This document shows, piece after piece, positions 33,635-45,960 of a stretch of 64,000 bases of DNA. The translations under genes and the position numbers were made by a program. Location: the NCBI GenBank assembly GCA_019753405.1, contig JAIKLF010000004.1, positions 124,001 through 188,000 on the forward strand. Reading direction: 5' to 3'. Under the pieces are notes generated by a model. That model was not told the DNA's origin and searched no databases. It was given only the letters and a program-made list of their open reading frames with translations. The stretch comes from Murdochiella sp. Marseille-P8839 (GTDB lineage: Bacteria; Bacillota; Clostridia; Tissierellales; Peptoniphilaceae). The stretch's first letter is position 1. Every line of letters starts with the position of its first letter.

Positions 33635-36600
33635 TTACTTCTCAGCATCCGTTACCGTGTCGACCTCCGCTTCGTCCGCTGAGCCGGCAACGTCTGCATC
33701 GTCTTCATGCTCGGCCGTTGCAACGGTTTCCGGCGCATCCGTATCCTCGCTCTCTTCCTCATCGTCGATGGAAAGCGAACGATCATCGTCAAAAAGGTCA
33801 TTCTTATGTGCTTTTAAGCCGGCGATGCGATCCAGATCTTCTTCCATACCGTCGTAAGTGATACCGCTCTGGCGGTAGGATTTCATGCCCGTACCGGCCG
33901 GGATGAGCTGACCGATAATGATATTTTCCTTAAGACCGCGCAGATCGTCGACTTTGCCCTTGATGGAAGCATCCGTGAGCACGCGCGTTGTTTCCTGGAA
34001 CGAAGCAGCACTGAGGAACGAATCCGACGCGATGGAGGCCTTCGTGATACCCAAAATCTCGTACTCGAAAGATGCCGGCGTCTTGCCCTGTGCTTCCAGC
34101 TTCTCATTTTCGATGGCGACAAGACGCTGATTGACCATTTGTCCCGGCAGGAAATGCGAATCGCCGGAATCGGTCACGCGCACACGCTGAAGCATCTGCT
34201 TAATGATGATCTCGATATGACGGTCATCAATGTCAACACCTTGAATACGGTAGACCTTCTGCACTTCACGAGTGATATAGTCCTGTACCGCCTTCACACC
34301 GAGGATCTCCAGAATATCATGCGGATTGAGGGAGCCTTCCGTTAGGCGGGCACCCTTCTCGATAACGTCGCCGTCATGCACCACAATGGTCGTGCCGAAC
34401 GGAATCGCATAGGTTTCCTGATGTCCATCTTCGGATGTCACCACGACATCCTGACGTTTCTTGTTATCCTGAATGGAGACCGTACCGCCGTTTTTGGTGA
34501 TGGTCGCAAGTCCCTTCGGCTTACGCGCTTCAAAAAGTTCCTCAACACGCGGAAGACCTTGGGTAATTCCGGTACCGGCAACACCGCCCGAGTGGAAGGT
34601 ACGCATAGTCAACTGCGTACCCGGCTCACCGATGGACTGTGCGGCGATAATGCCGACCGCTTCTCCGATATCTACTGTCTTTCCGGTAGCCAGGTTACGA
34701 CCATAGCACTTGGCGCAAACGCCGTGTACCGCATCACACTGCAATACCGAACGCACCTTGACTTCCTGAATGCCGGCATCTACCAGCGCGTCCGCCATGG
34801 TTTCGGTGATCACTTCGTTATGGCGCACCAGCAGTTCGCCTGTTGTGGGATGCAAAACATCTTCGAAGCTCGTGCGGCCGATGATGCGGTTTTTAAGCGA
34901 TTCGATCTTTTCGTTGCCCTCACGAATATCCGAAACGGTAATGAAACGATCCGTTCCGCAATCCTCTTCTGTGACGATGACATCCTGCGACACATCCACG
35001 AGACGACGTGTCAGATAACCGGAGTCCGCCGTACGCAACGCCGTATCGGAAAGACCTTTACGAGAGCCGTGTGTGGAGATAAAGAATTCCTGCACCGAAA
35101 GGCCTTCACGGAAGTTCGCACGAACCGGAATTTCAATGGTTTTACCGGTGGCCGTCTGCATCAAACCGCGCATACCGGCCAGCTGACGAATCTGCTTCAT
35201 GGAACCGCGGGCGCCGGAGTTTGCCATGATGGCGATGGAGTTTTTCGGATCCAGCGTTTTCGTGATGGCTTTTTCGACATCATCCGTGGCCTTTGTCCAG
35301 GTATTGATGACAAATTCGTAGCGTTCATTTTCGGAAATCAAACCGCGGCGTGCCATGCGGTCATAACTTTCCACGTCCTTCACCGCCTGATCGAGGATGT
35401 CCTTCTTCTCCTCCGGAATGTGCACGTCGTTCATCGAAACCGTCAACGCACCGATGGTGGAGTAACGATATCCCGTGGACTTGATGTAGTCCAGAAGGCG
35501 AGACGTGCGGATATTGCCGTGTTTGCGATAGCAGCGATCCAGAATATCCGTCAACATCTTTTTGTCGACGAGCATATCGACTTCCAGCCCGTAGGGATCT
35601 TCCTTGCGGTTGACATAACCCAAGTCCTGTGGAATGCCTTCATTGAAGATGAAGCGACCAACGGTAGAAACCACTGCCCGACCATGATCTTCGTCATTCA
35701 GGCGGAGCTTAACCGCTACCGGCGAATGCAGCGTGACGTAATGATTGGCCAACGCCTTATTCATTTCATCAAGATCTTCATAATAGGCTACCGGCTCTTT
35801 GCTGCTCGGTTCAGCAGTCAGATAGTAGGAACCCAAAACCATATCCTGCGTCGGCGTGGTAATCGGCTTGCCGTCTTTCGGCGCCAAGATGTTGTTCGTC
35901 GACATCATGAGCAGACGCGCTTCGGTCTGTGCCTCGGAGGACAGTGGCACGTGAATGGCCATCTGGTCGCCGTCAAAGTCGGCATTGTAAGCAGTACAAG
36001 CCAGCGGATGCAGCTTGATCGCCTTACCTTCGACCAAAACCGGCTCAAAAGCCTGAATACCCAAACGGTGCAAAGTCGGCGCGCGGTTCAGAAGGACCGG
36101 ATGGTCTTTGATGACCTTTTCCAGCGGTCCCCACACGTTCTCATCTTTGCGCTCGACCATCTTTTTGGCATTTTTAATGTTATGTGCCAGCTCCTGCGCC
36201 ACCAGTTCGCGCATGACGAAGGGCTTGAACAGCTCCAGCGCCATGTCTTTCGGGACACCGCACTGGTAGAACTTCAAATTCGGACCGACAACGATAACCG
36301 AACGACCGGAATAGTCGACACGCTTACCGAGCAAGTTCTGACGGAAGCGGCCGGTCTTTCCTTTTAAGAGATCGGAAAGGCTCTTCAGCGGACGGTTGGA
36401 TGCGCCGGTCACCGCTTTTCCACGACGACCGTTGTCGATTAAGGCATCCACGGCCTCCTGCAACATGCGCTTTTCATTGCGCACGATGATGCTCGGCGCG
36501 CCGATGTCCAACAGGCGTTTTAAGCGGTTGTTGCGGTTGATGACACGGCGATAAAGGTCGTTAAGATCCGAGGTGGCAAAACGTCCACCTTCCAGCTGTA

Positions 36601-37330
36601 CCATCGGGCGCAGATCCGGCGGCATGACGGGAAGCACGGTCAGGCACATCCATTCCGGACGATTGCCCGAGCGCAGAAATGCTTCGACAACTTCCAGGCG
36701 ACGCAATGAGCGCACACGTTTCTGTCCGGTGGCCTCTTCCAACTCCTGGGTCAATTGACGCTGTTCCTCTTCGAGATCAACCTCGCGCAGCAGCTGCTGT
36801 ATCGCCTCGGCGCCCATTTTAGCGACAAAACCGTCACCGTACTGCTCATAATAGCGATTGTATTCATCTTCGCTGAGCAGCTGTTTTTTATACAGATCTC
36901 CTTCGGCTTCACCCGGATCGAGCACGACATAGTTGGCAAAATAGAGTACCAGTTCCAACGCCTTCGGGCTCATGTCCAGAAGCAGCCCCATACGCGAAGG
37001 AATGCCCTTAAAATACCAGATGTGTGAAACCGGCGTGGCCAGTTCAATGTGTCCCATGCGTTCACGGCGCACTTTGGATTTCGTGACTTCCACGCCGCAT
37101 TTTTCACAGATCACACCCTTAAAACGGATGCGTTTATATTTTCCGCAGTTACATTCCCAATCCTTCGTCGGCCCGAAAATCTTTTCACAGAACAGGCCGT
37201 CTTTTTCCGGCTTCAACGTACGGTAGTTGATCGTTTCCGGCTTTTTGACCTCTCCATGGGACCAGGAACGAATTTTCTCGGGAGAGGCGATCTGAATTTT
37301 AATTGCATCAAATGCATTGGTTTGTTTCAT
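33635..37330 (-). CDS. rpoC: RNA polymerase beta' subunit
   Basis: A 1231-residue beta' subunit. It shows the N-terminal zinc site (CNCGKY and CEKCGVEV), the catalytic [14 protein letters not shown] magnesium loop, the trigger-loop region and a second zinc site ([14 protein letters not shown]). The C-terminal 45 residues are acidic ([18 protein letters not shown]). It lies 14 bases behind rpoB, in the standard order, with GAGGAGGCCATCAAC as ribosome binding site. It is complete. Confidence 0.99.
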   Translation of the reverse strand: MKQTNAFDAIKIQIASPEKIRSWSHGEVKKPETINYRTLKPEKDGLFCEKIFGPTKDWECNCGKYKRIRFKGVICEKCGVEVTKSKVRRERMGHIELATPVSHIWYFKGIPSRMGLLLDMSPKALELVLYFANYVVLDPGEAEGDLYKKQLLSEDEYNRYYEQYGDGFVAKMGAEAIQQLLREVDLEEEQRQLTQELEEATGQKRVRSLRRLEVVEAFLRSGNRPEWMCLTVLPVMPPDLRPMVQLEGGRFATSDLNDLYRRVINRNNRLKRLLDIGAPSIIVRNEKRMLQEAVDALIDNGRRGKAVTGASNRPLKSLSDLLKGKTGRFRQNLLGKRVDYSGRSVIVVGPNLKFYQCGVPKDMALELFKPFVMRELVAQELAHNIKNAKKMVERKDENVWGPLEKVIKDHPVLLNRAPTLHRLGIQAFEPVLVEGKAIKLHPLACTAYNADFDGDQMAIHVPLSSEAQTEARLLMMSTNNILAPKDGKPITTPTQDMVLGSYYLTAEPSSKEPVAYYEDLDEMNKALANHYVTLHSPVAVKLRLNDEDHGRAVVSTVGRFIFNEGIPQDLGYVNRKEDPYGLEVDMLVDKKMLTDILDRCYRKHGNIRTSRLLDYIKSTGYRYSTIGALTVSMNDVHIPEEKKDILDQAVKDVESYDRMARRGLISENERYEFVINTWTKATDDVEKAITKTLDPKNSIAIMANSGARGSMKQIRQLAGMRGLMQTATGKTIEIPVRANFREGLSVQEFFISTHGSRKGLSDTALRTADSGYLTRRLVDVSQDVIVTEEDCGTDRFITVSDIREGNEKIESLKNRIIGRTSFEDVLHPTTGELLVRHNEVITETMADALVDAGIQEVKVRSVLQCDAVHGVCAKCYGRNLATGKTVDIGEAVGIIAAQSIGEPGTQLTMRTFHSGGVAGTGITQGLPRVEELFEARKPKGLATITKNGGTVSIQDNKKRQDVVVTSEDGHQETYAIPFGTTIVVHDGDVIEKGARLTEGSLNPHDILEILGVKAVQDYITREVQKVYRIQGVDIDDRHIEIIIKQMLQRVRVTDSGDSHFLPGQMVNQRLVAIENEKLEAQGKTPASFEYEILGITKASIASDSFLSAASFQETTRVLTDASIKGKVDDLRGLKENIIIGQLIPAGTGMKSYRQSGITYDGMEEDLDRIAGLKAHKNDLFDDDRSLSIDDEEESEDTDAPETVATAEHEDDADVAGSADEAEVDTVTDAEK

Positions 37331-37344
37331 GTTGATGGCCTCCT

Positions 37345-40300
37345 CTATTCCTCATCCTCATCCGCGTCCTGAATGGAAAAACCGAGCGCGTTGAATGCAT
37401 CCTCGTCGTCTTCGACATCTTCTTCATCCAACTCATATTCCTCGTCATCGTCCACAGGCATATCGTTCTCCTCTGCACGGTGCAGGAAGGAACGCGGTAC
37501 TTCCTCATTCTGTCGTTCATCCAGATCATCAATTTGCGAGAAGCGAGTGACGTCGTTAATGTCGTTGAGAAGGGTTACTTCTTCTCCCTCCTCATCCAGC
37601 AGCTTGATATCCAGCGCCAACGACTGCAGTTCTTTAATCAGCACCTTGAAACTTTCCGGAATGCCCGGCGTCGGGATATTTTCGCCCTTGACGATGGCTT
37701 CGTAGGTGCGTACACGGCCGGTGACGTCGTCGGACTTCACCGTCAGCATCTCCTGAAGCGTGTGCGACGCGCCGTAGGCTTCCAGTGCCCAGACTTCCAT
37801 TTCACCGAAACGCTGTCCGCCGAATTGTGCCTTGCCGCCGAGCGGCTGCTGCGTGACCAGCGAGTACGGACCGGTCGAACGGGCGTGAATCTTTTCTTCG
37901 ACCATGTGATGCAATTTAAGAATGTACATGTAGCCGACCGTCACCGGGTTGTTGAACGGTTCGCCGGTACGGCCATCACGAAGCTGCAATTTGCCGTTGA
38001 TCGGATAGCCCGCCTTGGTCAGGGCTTCCTCAATGTCTTTATCGGATGCACCGTCGAAGACCGGCGTAGCGACTTTCCAGCCCAGTTTCTTGGATGCCAG
38101 ACCGAGATGCACTTCCAGAACCTGACCCAGGTTCATACGGGAAGGAATACCCAACGGGTTGAGGCAGATCTGAATCGGTGTACCGTCCGGCAGGAACGGC
38201 ATATCTTCCACCGGCAGAATGCGAGAGACAACGCCCTTGTTGCCGTGGCGTCCGCACATCTTATCACCAACCATGATCTTGCGTTTGGTTGCGATATAGA
38301 CACGTACCACCTCGTTCAGGCCGGGCGCCAAATCATCGCCATTCGCACGGGAATACTTCTTCACATCTACAACAATGCCCGTCTCGCCATGCGGCACCTT
38401 GAGCGAAGCATCACGCACTTCGCGCGCTTTCTCGCCGAAGATGGCGCGCAACAGGCGCTCTTCCGGAGAAAGTTCGGTTTCGCCCTTGGGCGTAACCTTG
38501 CCGACCAGAATATCGCCGGCCACTACCTCGGCGCCGATGCGAATAATACCGTCTTCATCCAAGTTGCGACGCATATCTTCGCCGACATTGGGAATATCGC
38601 GGGTAATATCCTCCGGTCCCAGTTTGGTCTCACGCGCCTCGCAGCTGTGCTCTTCAATGTGTACCGAGGTCAGCGTATCGTTAATTACCAGCTCCTCGTT
38701 GATGAGCATGGCGTCTTCGTAGTTGTATCCTTCCCAGGTCATGAAGGCGATCAAAATATTCTTGCCCAGAGCGATTTCGCCTTCTTCCGTGGACGGACCG
38801 TCAGCGATGATTTCGCCTTTTTCCACTCTGTCTCCTTCATCGACGATGGGGCGCTGGTTAAAGCACGTGCCCTGGTTGGCACGACGGAATTTAAAGACTT
38901 TATAGCTCTTCTCTTCGCCGGATTCGTCTCCGCGGATGACAATGTGATCGGCATCTACTTTGGTGACGACGCCCGACTCGCTCGCCGTAATAACGACACC
39001 GCTGTCCAGCGCCGCTTTGTGCTCGATGCCCGTACCGATCATCGGGGCTTCCGTTTTGATCAGCGGCACCGCCTGACGCTGCATGTTCGTGCCCATGAGG
39101 GCGCGCGTCGCGTCATCGTTTTCGAGGAACGGAATCATAGCCGCACCTACGGAAACAATCTGCTGCGGCGAAACGTCCATGAATTGCACGATTTCACGCG
39201 GATAGATATCGTTGACCGCGTTAAGACCGCGCCCGGAAACACGTTCATTGACAAAGTAGCCGTTTTCATCCAGCGGCTCGTTGGCCTGCGCCTTGATGTA
39301 ATGGTCTTCCTGGTCAGCGGTCAGATAGGCGATTTCATCGGTTACCCGTCCTGTGCCGCGTTCCACCTTGCGATACGGCGTTTCGATAAAGCCGTATTCA
39401 TTGATGCGTCCGTACGTCGTAAGGGACGTAATCAAACCGATGTTCGGGCCTTCCGGCGTCTCAATCGGGCAAATGCGGCCATAATGGGAGTCGTGAACGT
39501 CGCGCACTTCCGCGCCGGCACGGTCACGAGAAAGGCCGCCCGGTCCGAGTGCCGACAGACGGCGTTTATGGGTCAGTTCGGACATGGGGTTGGTTTGGTC
39601 CATGAACTGTGACAGCTGGGATGAGCCGAAGAACTCTTTAATTGCCGCCGTTACCGGTCGAACGTTCAGCAAGCTCTGCGGTGTCGCCAGGTCGGGATCT
39701 CCCGTCGTCATACGTTCCTTCACGACGCGTTCCATACGGGAAAGGCCGATGCGGAACTGATTCTGCAACAATTCGCCGACACAGCGCACACGGCGGTTGC
39801 CCAAATGATCGATGTCGTCAACATTTCCTACGCCGCTGTAAAGGTTGAGCTGGTAGCTGAAGGTCGCCAGGATATCTGCCGTCGTGATGTGACGCGGGCT
39901 GATTTCCTGACGTTGTTTTTTGAGGTATGCCGCCTTCTTCTCGACGGTGTCATATTCATCGGGATGGGCTTCAAATTCAGCCAACACATCCTGCATAGCC
40001 GGCCAATACAATTTTTCGGTAAAGCCCAGCGCACGAAAATCGACGCCTTCCAACTGATCTTCAAAGGCTTCATGGCTGACAAAATGGTTGCCGACTACGC
40101 GCACGGTCTCTTCCTGTTCGGCATTGGCATAAATATCGACGATGTTGATTCCGGCGTATTCGATAGCGCGCGCCAGATCTTCATCGACAGCCTGCCCTTT
40201 GGAGGCGATGATTTCACCGTCTTCACTGACAGCATCCGCCGCCAACACATGATCCACGATACGGTTTGCAACGGTGAGCTTTTTATTGAAGGTATAACGC

Positions 40301-41121
40301 CCCACCTTGGCCAGATCGTAGCGGCGGGGATCAAAAAACAGATTATGGATGAGCGGTTCAGCGGATTCCACCGAGGCAAGGTCGCCCGGCTTCAACTTGC
40401 GGTAAATCTCAATAAGAGCGTCTTCACGTGTACGGGAAATTTCTTTTTCCAGGGTCAGGCGCAACGCATCGCTGTCGCCAAGCACTTCACGCATCTCTTC
40501 GTCCGTCTCAAAAAGAAGCGCACGAATGAGCGTGGTTGCCGGCAATTTACGGGTGCGGTCTATGCGGATGTTGACGACACCGTGGGCGTCGTTGTCGTAT
40601 TCCAGCCAGGCGCCGCGATTCGGAATAACCGTCGAAGACACCATAACATTGCCGGATTTGTCGAAATCCTTGGCGTAATACACGCCCGGTGAACGGATGA
40701 GCTGCGAAACGATAACGCGTTCAGCACCGTTAATAATGAAGGTCCCGGAGTTGGTCATCATCGGAATATCGCCAAGGAACACTTCCTGCTCCTTGACATC
40801 CATAATTTCGCCTTCATCAATCTTAATGAGGCGAACTTTCACCTTGAGTTTGCGTGCATAGTTGACATCACGCTCTTTGCACTCTTCTACAGAATATTCG
40901 GCTTCCTCGTCAAAATAATAATCAACAAAATCCAACACCAGCTTGCCCGCGTAATCGCGAATCGGCGATACATCTTCTAAAACCTCGCGCAAGCCTTCCT
41001 TCATAAACCATTCGAAACTGTTTTTCTGAATCGCCAACAGGTTCGGGAAATCCAAAACCTGCGGAATGCGCGAAAAACTCTGACGCACCGTGCGACCATA
41101 CAATTGAGTATGATTATGCAT
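37345..41121 (-). CDS. rpoB: RNA polymerase beta subunit
   Basis: A 1258-residue beta subunit starting [16 protein letters not shown] at ATG 41121 (AAGGGGTG upstream). The rifampicin region reads [20 protein letters not shown] and [15 protein letters not shown], which keeps the Asp, His and Ser residues whose change gives resistance. The C-terminus ends in a long acidic tail. Two consensus promoters lie upstream. The usual rplKAJL genes are not upstream; ileS is, so rpoBC is uncoupled from them here. Confidence 0.99.
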   Translation of the reverse strand: MHNHTQLYGRTVRQSFSRIPQVLDFPNLLAIQKNSFEWFMKEGLREVLEDVSPIRDYAGKLVLDFVDYYFDEEAEYSVEECKERDVNYARKLKVKVRLIKIDEGEIMDVKEQEVFLGDIPMMTNSGTFIINGAERVIVSQLIRSPGVYYAKDFDKSGNVMVSSTVIPNRGAWLEYDNDAHGVVNIRIDRTRKLPATTLIRALLFETDEEMREVLGDSDALRLTLEKEISRTREDALIEIYRKLKPGDLASVESAEPLIHNLFFDPRRYDLAKVGRYTFNKKLTVANRIVDHVLAADAVSEDGEIIASKGQAVDEDLARAIEYAGINIVDIYANAEQEETVRVVGNHFVSHEAFEDQLEGVDFRALGFTEKLYWPAMQDVLAEFEAHPDEYDTVEKKAAYLKKQRQEISPRHITTADILATFSYQLNLYSGVGNVDDIDHLGNRRVRCVGELLQNQFRIGLSRMERVVKERMTTGDPDLATPQSLLNVRPVTAAIKEFFGSSQLSQFMDQTNPMSELTHKRRLSALGPGGLSRDRAGAEVRDVHDSHYGRICPIETPEGPNIGLITSLTTYGRINEYGFIETPYRKVERGTGRVTDEIAYLTADQEDHYIKAQANEPLDENGYFVNERVSGRGLNAVNDIYPREIVQFMDVSPQQIVSVGAAMIPFLENDDATRALMGTNMQRQAVPLIKTEAPMIGTGIEHKAALDSGVVITASESGVVTKVDADHIVIRGDESGEEKSYKVFKFRRANQGTCFNQRPIVDEGDRVEKGEIIADGPSTEEGEIALGKNILIAFMTWEGYNYEDAMLINEELVINDTLTSVHIEEHSCEARETKLGPEDITRDIPNVGEDMRRNLDEDGIIRIGAEVVAGDILVGKVTPKGETELSPEERLLRAIFGEKAREVRDASLKVPHGETGIVVDVKKYSRANGDDLAPGLNEVVRVYIATKRKIMVGDKMCGRHGNKGVVSRILPVEDMPFLPDGTPIQICLNPLGIPSRMNLGQVLEVHLGLASKKLGWKVATPVFDGASDKDIEEALTKAGYPINGKLQLRDGRTGEPFNNPVTVGYMYILKLHHMVEEKIHARSTGPYSLVTQQPLGGKAQFGGQRFGEMEVWALEAYGASHTLQEMLTVKSDDVTGRVRTYEAIVKGENIPTPGIPESFKVLIKELQSLALDIKLLDEEGEEVTLLNDINDVTRFSQIDDLDERQNEEVPRSFLHRAEENDMPVDDDEEYELDEEDVEDDEDAFNALGFSIQDADEDEE

Positions 41122-41190
41122 AAACACCCCTTCTTTACCGCAAAACGAAAAAAACCGGATCCAAAAACTCATACTATGAGACAGCTTCAA

Positions 41191-41220
41191 ATTTTAGCAC
41201 AACAAAAGAACCCCTGTCAA
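41191..41220 (-). promoter_or_regulatory. Proximal rpoB promoter
   Basis: TTGACA (41215-41220), 18 bases, TAAAAT (41191-41196) on the minus strand, about 70 bases upstream of the rpoB start. Confidence 0.8.
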
Positions 41221-41273
41221 GACACGCCGGGGGTAAACTCGAAAAAACGAGTAGAAAATTAAAGATCATGATT

Positions 41274-41302
41274 AGAATACACGGTTATTCCTTCTTTGTC
41301 AA
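41274..41302 (-). promoter_or_regulatory. Distal rpoB promoter
   Basis: TTGACA (41297-41302), 17 bases, TATTCT (41274-41279) on the minus strand. Together with the proximal site it gives tandem promoters for rpoBC. A small CTCG/CGAG hairpin lies between them. Confidence 0.8.
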
Positions 41303-41356
41303 GTGATACGCCCGGATGCGTGGCTATGTGTTTCCAATCTTTTCTTCATCATAGCT

Positions 41357-41404
41357 AAAAAATAAAAATATCGGCAAGACATTCTCGTGCAATGCCTTGC
41401 CGAT
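41357..41404 (-). terminator. Terminator of ileS
   Basis: ATCGGCAAGGCATT pairs with AATGTCTTGCCGAT (one mismatch) around GCACGAG, followed by ATTTTTATTTTTT on the minus strand, about 45 bases after the ileS stop. Confidence 0.88.
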
Positions 41405-41447
41405 ATTCATTAGACCGTTTACAAAAATGGGAATCCTCTTGCGTTAC

Positions 41448-44400
41448 TCACTTTTCCAAAAAGAGCACCACGTCATGGCCGTTAATATCCACGGTCTCTC
41501 CCGTCATTTCCTCTACCCGGGTAAACGACGTCGCCAACGTTTCCTGCTGAATCTGCTCTGCAGCGTTTTTCAAAGCCGAAGCGATTTCGTCTTCCGCCCG
41601 GTAGCGAATGGTAATGCGATCGGCCACTTCGTACCCGTTCTTTTTACGCATCTGCTGCACCTTGGAGATAAACTCGCGCACATAGCCTTCAGCGATGAGT
41701 TCCGGAGTCAACGATGTTTCGAGTACGACAAAGGTATCGTGATCGGAGGTTACGTCGAACCCTTCTTTTGCCTTATAGTTCACCAGAACATGATCTTCCG
41801 TAATGGTAACGTCATGGCCGTTGAGCGATAACGTGGTGGATCCGCTCTTGAGTTTGGTCAAAAATTTGCGCGCGGCGGCCTGTGCGAGATATTTGGCAAA
41901 TGCCTTCATATCCGGCCCGAGCACTTTTCCTGCCACCTTGAAATTGGGTTTGAGCGAAACCTCCATGAACCGATCCAAATCTTCGGAGTAGATGACTTCC
42001 TTGACGTTGAGTTCCTCTTCGATGAGCTCATCCAGATCGTCCACGACGCTCTTCAGCGACCGATCCACAAGAATGGCCGAAAGCGGTTGCCGCACTTTAA
42101 TGCCGGCATCTTCACGCGCGGCACGCCCCAGGTTGACCAGACGACGAACCAGATCCATTTTCTTTTCCAGCGTTTCATCAATGACCGTGTCGTCCGCCTG
42201 TACCTGATGTTCCAGATGTACGGAATCCATCTCTTCGCCCTGCGTCAGTGCTTGATACAGTTCATCCGCGAGGAACGGCGTCACCGGCGCAATAAGCTTG
42301 GAAAGGCCGTAAAGCACTTCCCAGGTTGTGCGGAACACCGCCAGATTCTCCGGCGTAGCTTCCGAAGACCAGAAGCGGTGACGGTTACGGCGAATATACC
42401 AGTTGGAAAGATCTTCCACGACAAAATCGGAAAGCGCATGAACCACACGATTGTAGTCGAAGCGATCCATATCGCGATGATACTGACGCACCAGCGAATG
42501 GAAACGGGAGAGCAGCCAGCGGTCAATCTCGGGGCGCTCCTCCACCGGACAATCAAATGTGCGCGGATCCCATTCATTCGTATTCGCGTACAGAGCGAAC
42601 ATGGCATACACGTTCTTGATGGTACGGAAGAATTTTGACTGCACTTCTTTTAATCCCGTCACGTCAAAACGCGTCGGAAGCCACGGTGGTGAGACGTAAA
42701 GCGAGTAAAAACGCACCGCATCTGCGCCATATTCGTCAAAAAGAGCAAAGGGATCCAGCGTGTTGCCTTTGGATTTGGACATTTTCTGTCCGTTTTTGTC
42801 CAGAATCAGATCATTGACGAGCACACGACGATACGGCGAACGTCCGGTATATAACACGGAAATCGCCATCAGGGAGTAAAACCAACCGCGCGTCTGGTCA
42901 ATGCCTTCACTGATAAAATCCGCCGGAAAATATTCCGTTTCAAAATCGTCCTTATGTTCAAACGGATAATGACGCTGAGCAAAAGGCATGGCGCCGGAAT
43001 CGAACCAAACGTCGATAACGTCCTCTTCACGGCGCATGATTCCGCCGCATTCCGGACACGTCAATGTCACGTTATCCACATACGGACGGTGCAGTTCAAT
43101 CGTTTCGTCAATATCTTCGCGTGCTTCTTCCGCCAACTGTTTGCGGGAGCCGATGGAATGCTGATGCCCGCAGTCTTCGCAAACCCAGATATTCAGCGGT
43201 TTTCCCCAATAACGGCTGCGCGAGAGCGCCCAGTCGTTCAGATTCTCCAGCCAGTTTCCGAAGCGCTTCTCCCCGACATAATCAGGATACCATTGCACTT
43301 TGCTGTTTTCTTCCACCATCTTCTCTTTGAACTTGGTGACATTGATGTACCAGGACGGTTTGGAATAGTAAATGAGGGGTGTTCCGCAGCGCCAGCAATG
43401 CGGATAATTATGTGTAATTTTCTGTTTTGCATAGAGTTTGCCGTGCTCACGAAGATACTGAATAATTTCCGGATCGGCATCCATGACGAAAGTTCCCTCA
43501 TATGGGCCTTCCGCAAACTTCCCCTGCTCATTGACGGGATTCACATACGCCAAATCATAACGTCTTCCGGTCTGATTATCGTCTTCACCGAAAGCCGGCG
43601 CCGTATGAACGATGCCGGTACCGTCCGTCGTAGTGACATAATCGGCAAGCGTCACAAAAAATGCGTTTCCGGTAACGTGAATAAAGGGCAAAAGCTGCTT
43701 GTATTCCCGATGCTCCAGATCCTTGCCCTTCATGGTTTCCAAGACTTCCACGGGGCCGAATTCTTTTTTCAGGACGCTGTCCATCAACTCCTTGGCGAGA
43801 TAGTAAATCTCCTCACCCTGGCGTACTTTGACATATTCCACGTCGGGATGCACCGTGAGAGCGACGTTGGAGGGAAGGGTCCATGGGGTCGTCGTCCAGG
43901 CGAGGAAATACTCGTTTTCTTTGCCTTTTACCGGGAATTTCGCATATACCGTGGTGACCTCGTCTTCGCGATAGCCTTGCGCCACTTCATGGGAAGCAAG
44001 CCCTGTCCCGCAACGCGGGCAATAGGGCAAAATTTTTGCCCCCTTATAGACCAAGCCGCGTTCATGAAAATTGTTCAGCAAATGCCATATGGTCTCGATA
44101 TAATCGTTGTCCAGTGTAATATAGGGATGCTCCATATCAGCTAAAAACGCCATCCGTTCGGACATTTCCGTCCAAAGGTCGCGATAGCGGAATACGGATT
44201 CACGGCACTTTTTGTTGAAGGCTTCCACACCGTAGGCTTCAATTTCGCTCTTTTGATGAAAGCCGAGGGCTTTTTCGACTTCAATTTCCACCGGCAAGCC
44301 ATGCGTATCCCAGCCCGCTTTTCGACGAACCTGATAGCCTTCCATGGTCTTATAGCGGTTGGTCATATCCTTTAAGGTACGGGAAATAACATGATGAATG

Positions 44401-44561
44401 CCCGGTCGTCCATTCGCCGTCGGCGGTCCGTCGAAGAATATAAATTTTTCACATCCTTCGCGCTCTTCCACCGAACGATGCAGAAGATCCATCTCTTTCC
44501 AGACCTTGCTTCGTGCGACTTCTCCCTCACGTACCTTTTCCGGTAAGCTCTTAAATGCCAT
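41448..44561 (-). CDS. ileS: Isoleucyl-tRNA synthetase
   Basis: A 1037-residue class I synthetase. The first ATP motif is PPTANGRPGIHH and the second is KMSKSKGN. CPRCGTG and CEDCGHQH/CPECGG pairs suggest zinc sites. The form resembles the eukaryote-like (type 2) IleRS group common in Clostridia, which tends to be less sensitive to mupirocin; this is inferred from motif style only. Start at ATG 44561 with AAGGGAGAACGC upstream. The leader to the previous gene is only about 110 bases and holds no T-box, unusual for a Firmicutes ileS. Confidence 0.98.
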   Translation of the reverse strand: MAFKSLPEKVREGEVARSKVWKEMDLLHRSVEEREGCEKFIFFDGPPTANGRPGIHHVISRTLKDMTNRYKTMEGYQVRRKAGWDTHGLPVEIEVEKALGFHQKSEIEAYGVEAFNKKCRESVFRYRDLWTEMSERMAFLADMEHPYITLDNDYIETIWHLLNNFHERGLVYKGAKILPYCPRCGTGLASHEVAQGYREDEVTTVYAKFPVKGKENEYFLAWTTTPWTLPSNVALTVHPDVEYVKVRQGEEIYYLAKELMDSVLKKEFGPVEVLETMKGKDLEHREYKQLLPFIHVTGNAFFVTLADYVTTTDGTGIVHTAPAFGEDDNQTGRRYDLAYVNPVNEQGKFAEGPYEGTFVMDADPEIIQYLREHGKLYAKQKITHNYPHCWRCGTPLIYYSKPSWYINVTKFKEKMVEENSKVQWYPDYVGEKRFGNWLENLNDWALSRSRYWGKPLNIWVCEDCGHQHSIGSRKQLAEEAREDIDETIELHRPYVDNVTLTCPECGGIMRREEDVIDVWFDSGAMPFAQRHYPFEHKDDFETEYFPADFISEGIDQTRGWFYSLMAISVLYTGRSPYRRVLVNDLILDKNGQKMSKSKGNTLDPFALFDEYGADAVRFYSLYVSPPWLPTRFDVTGLKEVQSKFFRTIKNVYAMFALYANTNEWDPRTFDCPVEERPEIDRWLLSRFHSLVRQYHRDMDRFDYNRVVHALSDFVVEDLSNWYIRRNRHRFWSSEATPENLAVFRTTWEVLYGLSKLIAPVTPFLADELYQALTQGEEMDSVHLEHQVQADDTVIDETLEKKMDLVRRLVNLGRAAREDAGIKVRQPLSAILVDRSLKSVVDDLDELIEEELNVKEVIYSEDLDRFMEVSLKPNFKVAGKVLGPDMKAFAKYLAQAAARKFLTKLKSGSTTLSLNGHDVTITEDHVLVNYKAKEGFDVTSDHDTFVVLETSLTPELIAEGYVREFISKVQQMRKKNGYEVADRITIRYRAEDEIASALKNAAEQIQQETLATSFTRVEEMTGETVDINGHDVVLFLEK

Positions 44562-44673
44562 GCGTTCTCCCTTCTTCCCCTCGCGCTCAACCATCCCTAC
44601 GTTGAACACGTTTGTTTTCTTTAAAAATGCTCTTTTTCTAATTCCGTTCTTCCCATTATACACAACCCGACTT

Positions 44674-45960
44674 TCATCGGGCGCTTTTCTCCAGCGCCTC
44701 CGCTGCAGCCCGGGCGCTTGCCCAAGCCCAGTGCAGGTTATAGCCTCCGCACTCACCCTGAATGTCGAGCACTTCGCCAATCAGATAAAGACCCGGACAG
44801 CATAAGGATTCCATCGTTCGGCTGTTCCACTGTGCCGTATCCACACCGCCGCAAGTGACCTGGCCGTGATCATTCTTATGTGCACCGATAATTGTAAAAG
44901 GCCATGCCGAAGCTCGGTGCAAAACGCGCGTCCAATTCTCCTCGCTTGCTTCGCTTTTCTCATTCATGCCGCATTCCAAAAGCAGCTGATCAACAACTTT
45001 AGTCGGCAAGATACCGCTGAACAACGCCTTCGCCGGCCATGTCGGAAAGCGCGCAGCCAGACCATGAAGATAGGCGAGCCATTCCTCTTCCCGGCGATCG
45101 GGAAGAAGATTCAGAAGCAGTTCAGCGGTATTGCGATCGTTGTTTGATTTCTCACGACGTGAAGACGTTACATGCCCATCGTTTAAGGCGTCCAACACGC
45201 GATTGGACACGCGCAAAATTCCCGTTCCGGAAAGGCCATAGGTCGAAAAAAGCACATCATCCGTTATACAGGTTGTCTGCGCGGTGATCTGGGCCTTAAG
45301 CTTGATGCCGGAAAGTGCTGCCGTACGTGCAGTTTCCTGAACCGCAAGCGGTACAATTCCGGGATGCAGGCGCGTCAGGCGATGACCGAGGTTTTTCGCC
45401 AACGTGTAACCGTTTGACCACTCTTTTTTTCCGATCCCATAACTTCCGCCGGTAGCGAGAAGGACGACATCCGCCATGATCTTTTCCCCGGAAGCGAGCG
45501 TCAGCACAAAACACTTCTCCTGTCGCGTCAGCGTCTCCACGGAACAGCCGGTTCGTACCGAAACGCCGGCATCATTTATCCATTCCATCAGGCGATCGGC
45601 CACCGTATCGGCGCGTAACGTCGCCGGATAGGTCATCCCACTTTCCAGAGTGGTATGCGGTATCCCAAGAAGCGAAAAAAAGTCCACCGCTTCACGAAAG
45701 GCGAAACGGGAAAGGGTAGAAGCCGTCTTGTCGGCGCTGTTTCCCGTGTAGTGCGCAGCGGACACATGCACATTGGTAAAATTGCATCGTCCATTTCCCG
45801 TGGCGCGCAGCTTTCGTAAGATTGCATCCCCCTTTTCAAGCAGCACGACCTCTATATCGGATGAGGCGATTTGCGAAGCTGCGCTGTACAAGTCCGGACG
45901 GCGCAAAAAACCGGCCGCACAAACGCCGGCCGCTCCGCCCCCGACGATTACGACGCGCAT
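44674..45960 (-). CDS. HI0933/BaiN-type flavoprotein
   Basis: A 428-residue FAD-dependent oxidoreductase. It has the dinucleotide motif VGGGAAG at residues 6-12, LRKLRATGNGRCNFTN, ATGGSYG and the C-terminal LIGEVLDIQGECGGYNL block, all marks of the HI0933 family. Members are linked to reduction of varied substrates, including bile acid intermediates for BaiN, but most are uncharacterised. Its start overlaps the nth stop by 13 bases, so the two genes are translationally coupled; it is followed by ileS. Confidence 0.92.
   Translation of the reverse strand: MRVVIVGGGAAGVCAAGFLRRPDLYSAASQIASSDIEVVLLEKGDAILRKLRATGNGRCNFTNVHVSAAHYTGNSADKTASTLSRFAFREAVDFFSLLGIPHTTLESGMTYPATLRADTVADRLMEWINDAGVSVRTGCSVETLTRQEKCFVLTLASGEKIMADVVLLATGGSYGIGKKEWSNGYTLAKNLGHRLTRLHPGIVPLAVQETARTAALSGIKLKAQITAQTTCITDDVLFSTYGLSGTGILRVSNRVLDALNDGHVTSSRREKSNNDRNTAELLLNLLPDRREEEWLAYLHGLAARFPTWPAKALFSGILPTKVVDQLLLECGMNEKSEASEENWTRVLHRASAWPFTIIGAHKNDHGQVTCGGVDTAQWNSRTMESLCCPGLYLIGEVLDIQGECGGYNLHWAWASARAAAEALEKSAR

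Noticed and set aside
37345-41121. Rifampicin or streptomycin resistance changes in rpoB or rpsL
   Set aside because: The residues usually altered in resistant strains read as wild type in both proteins.
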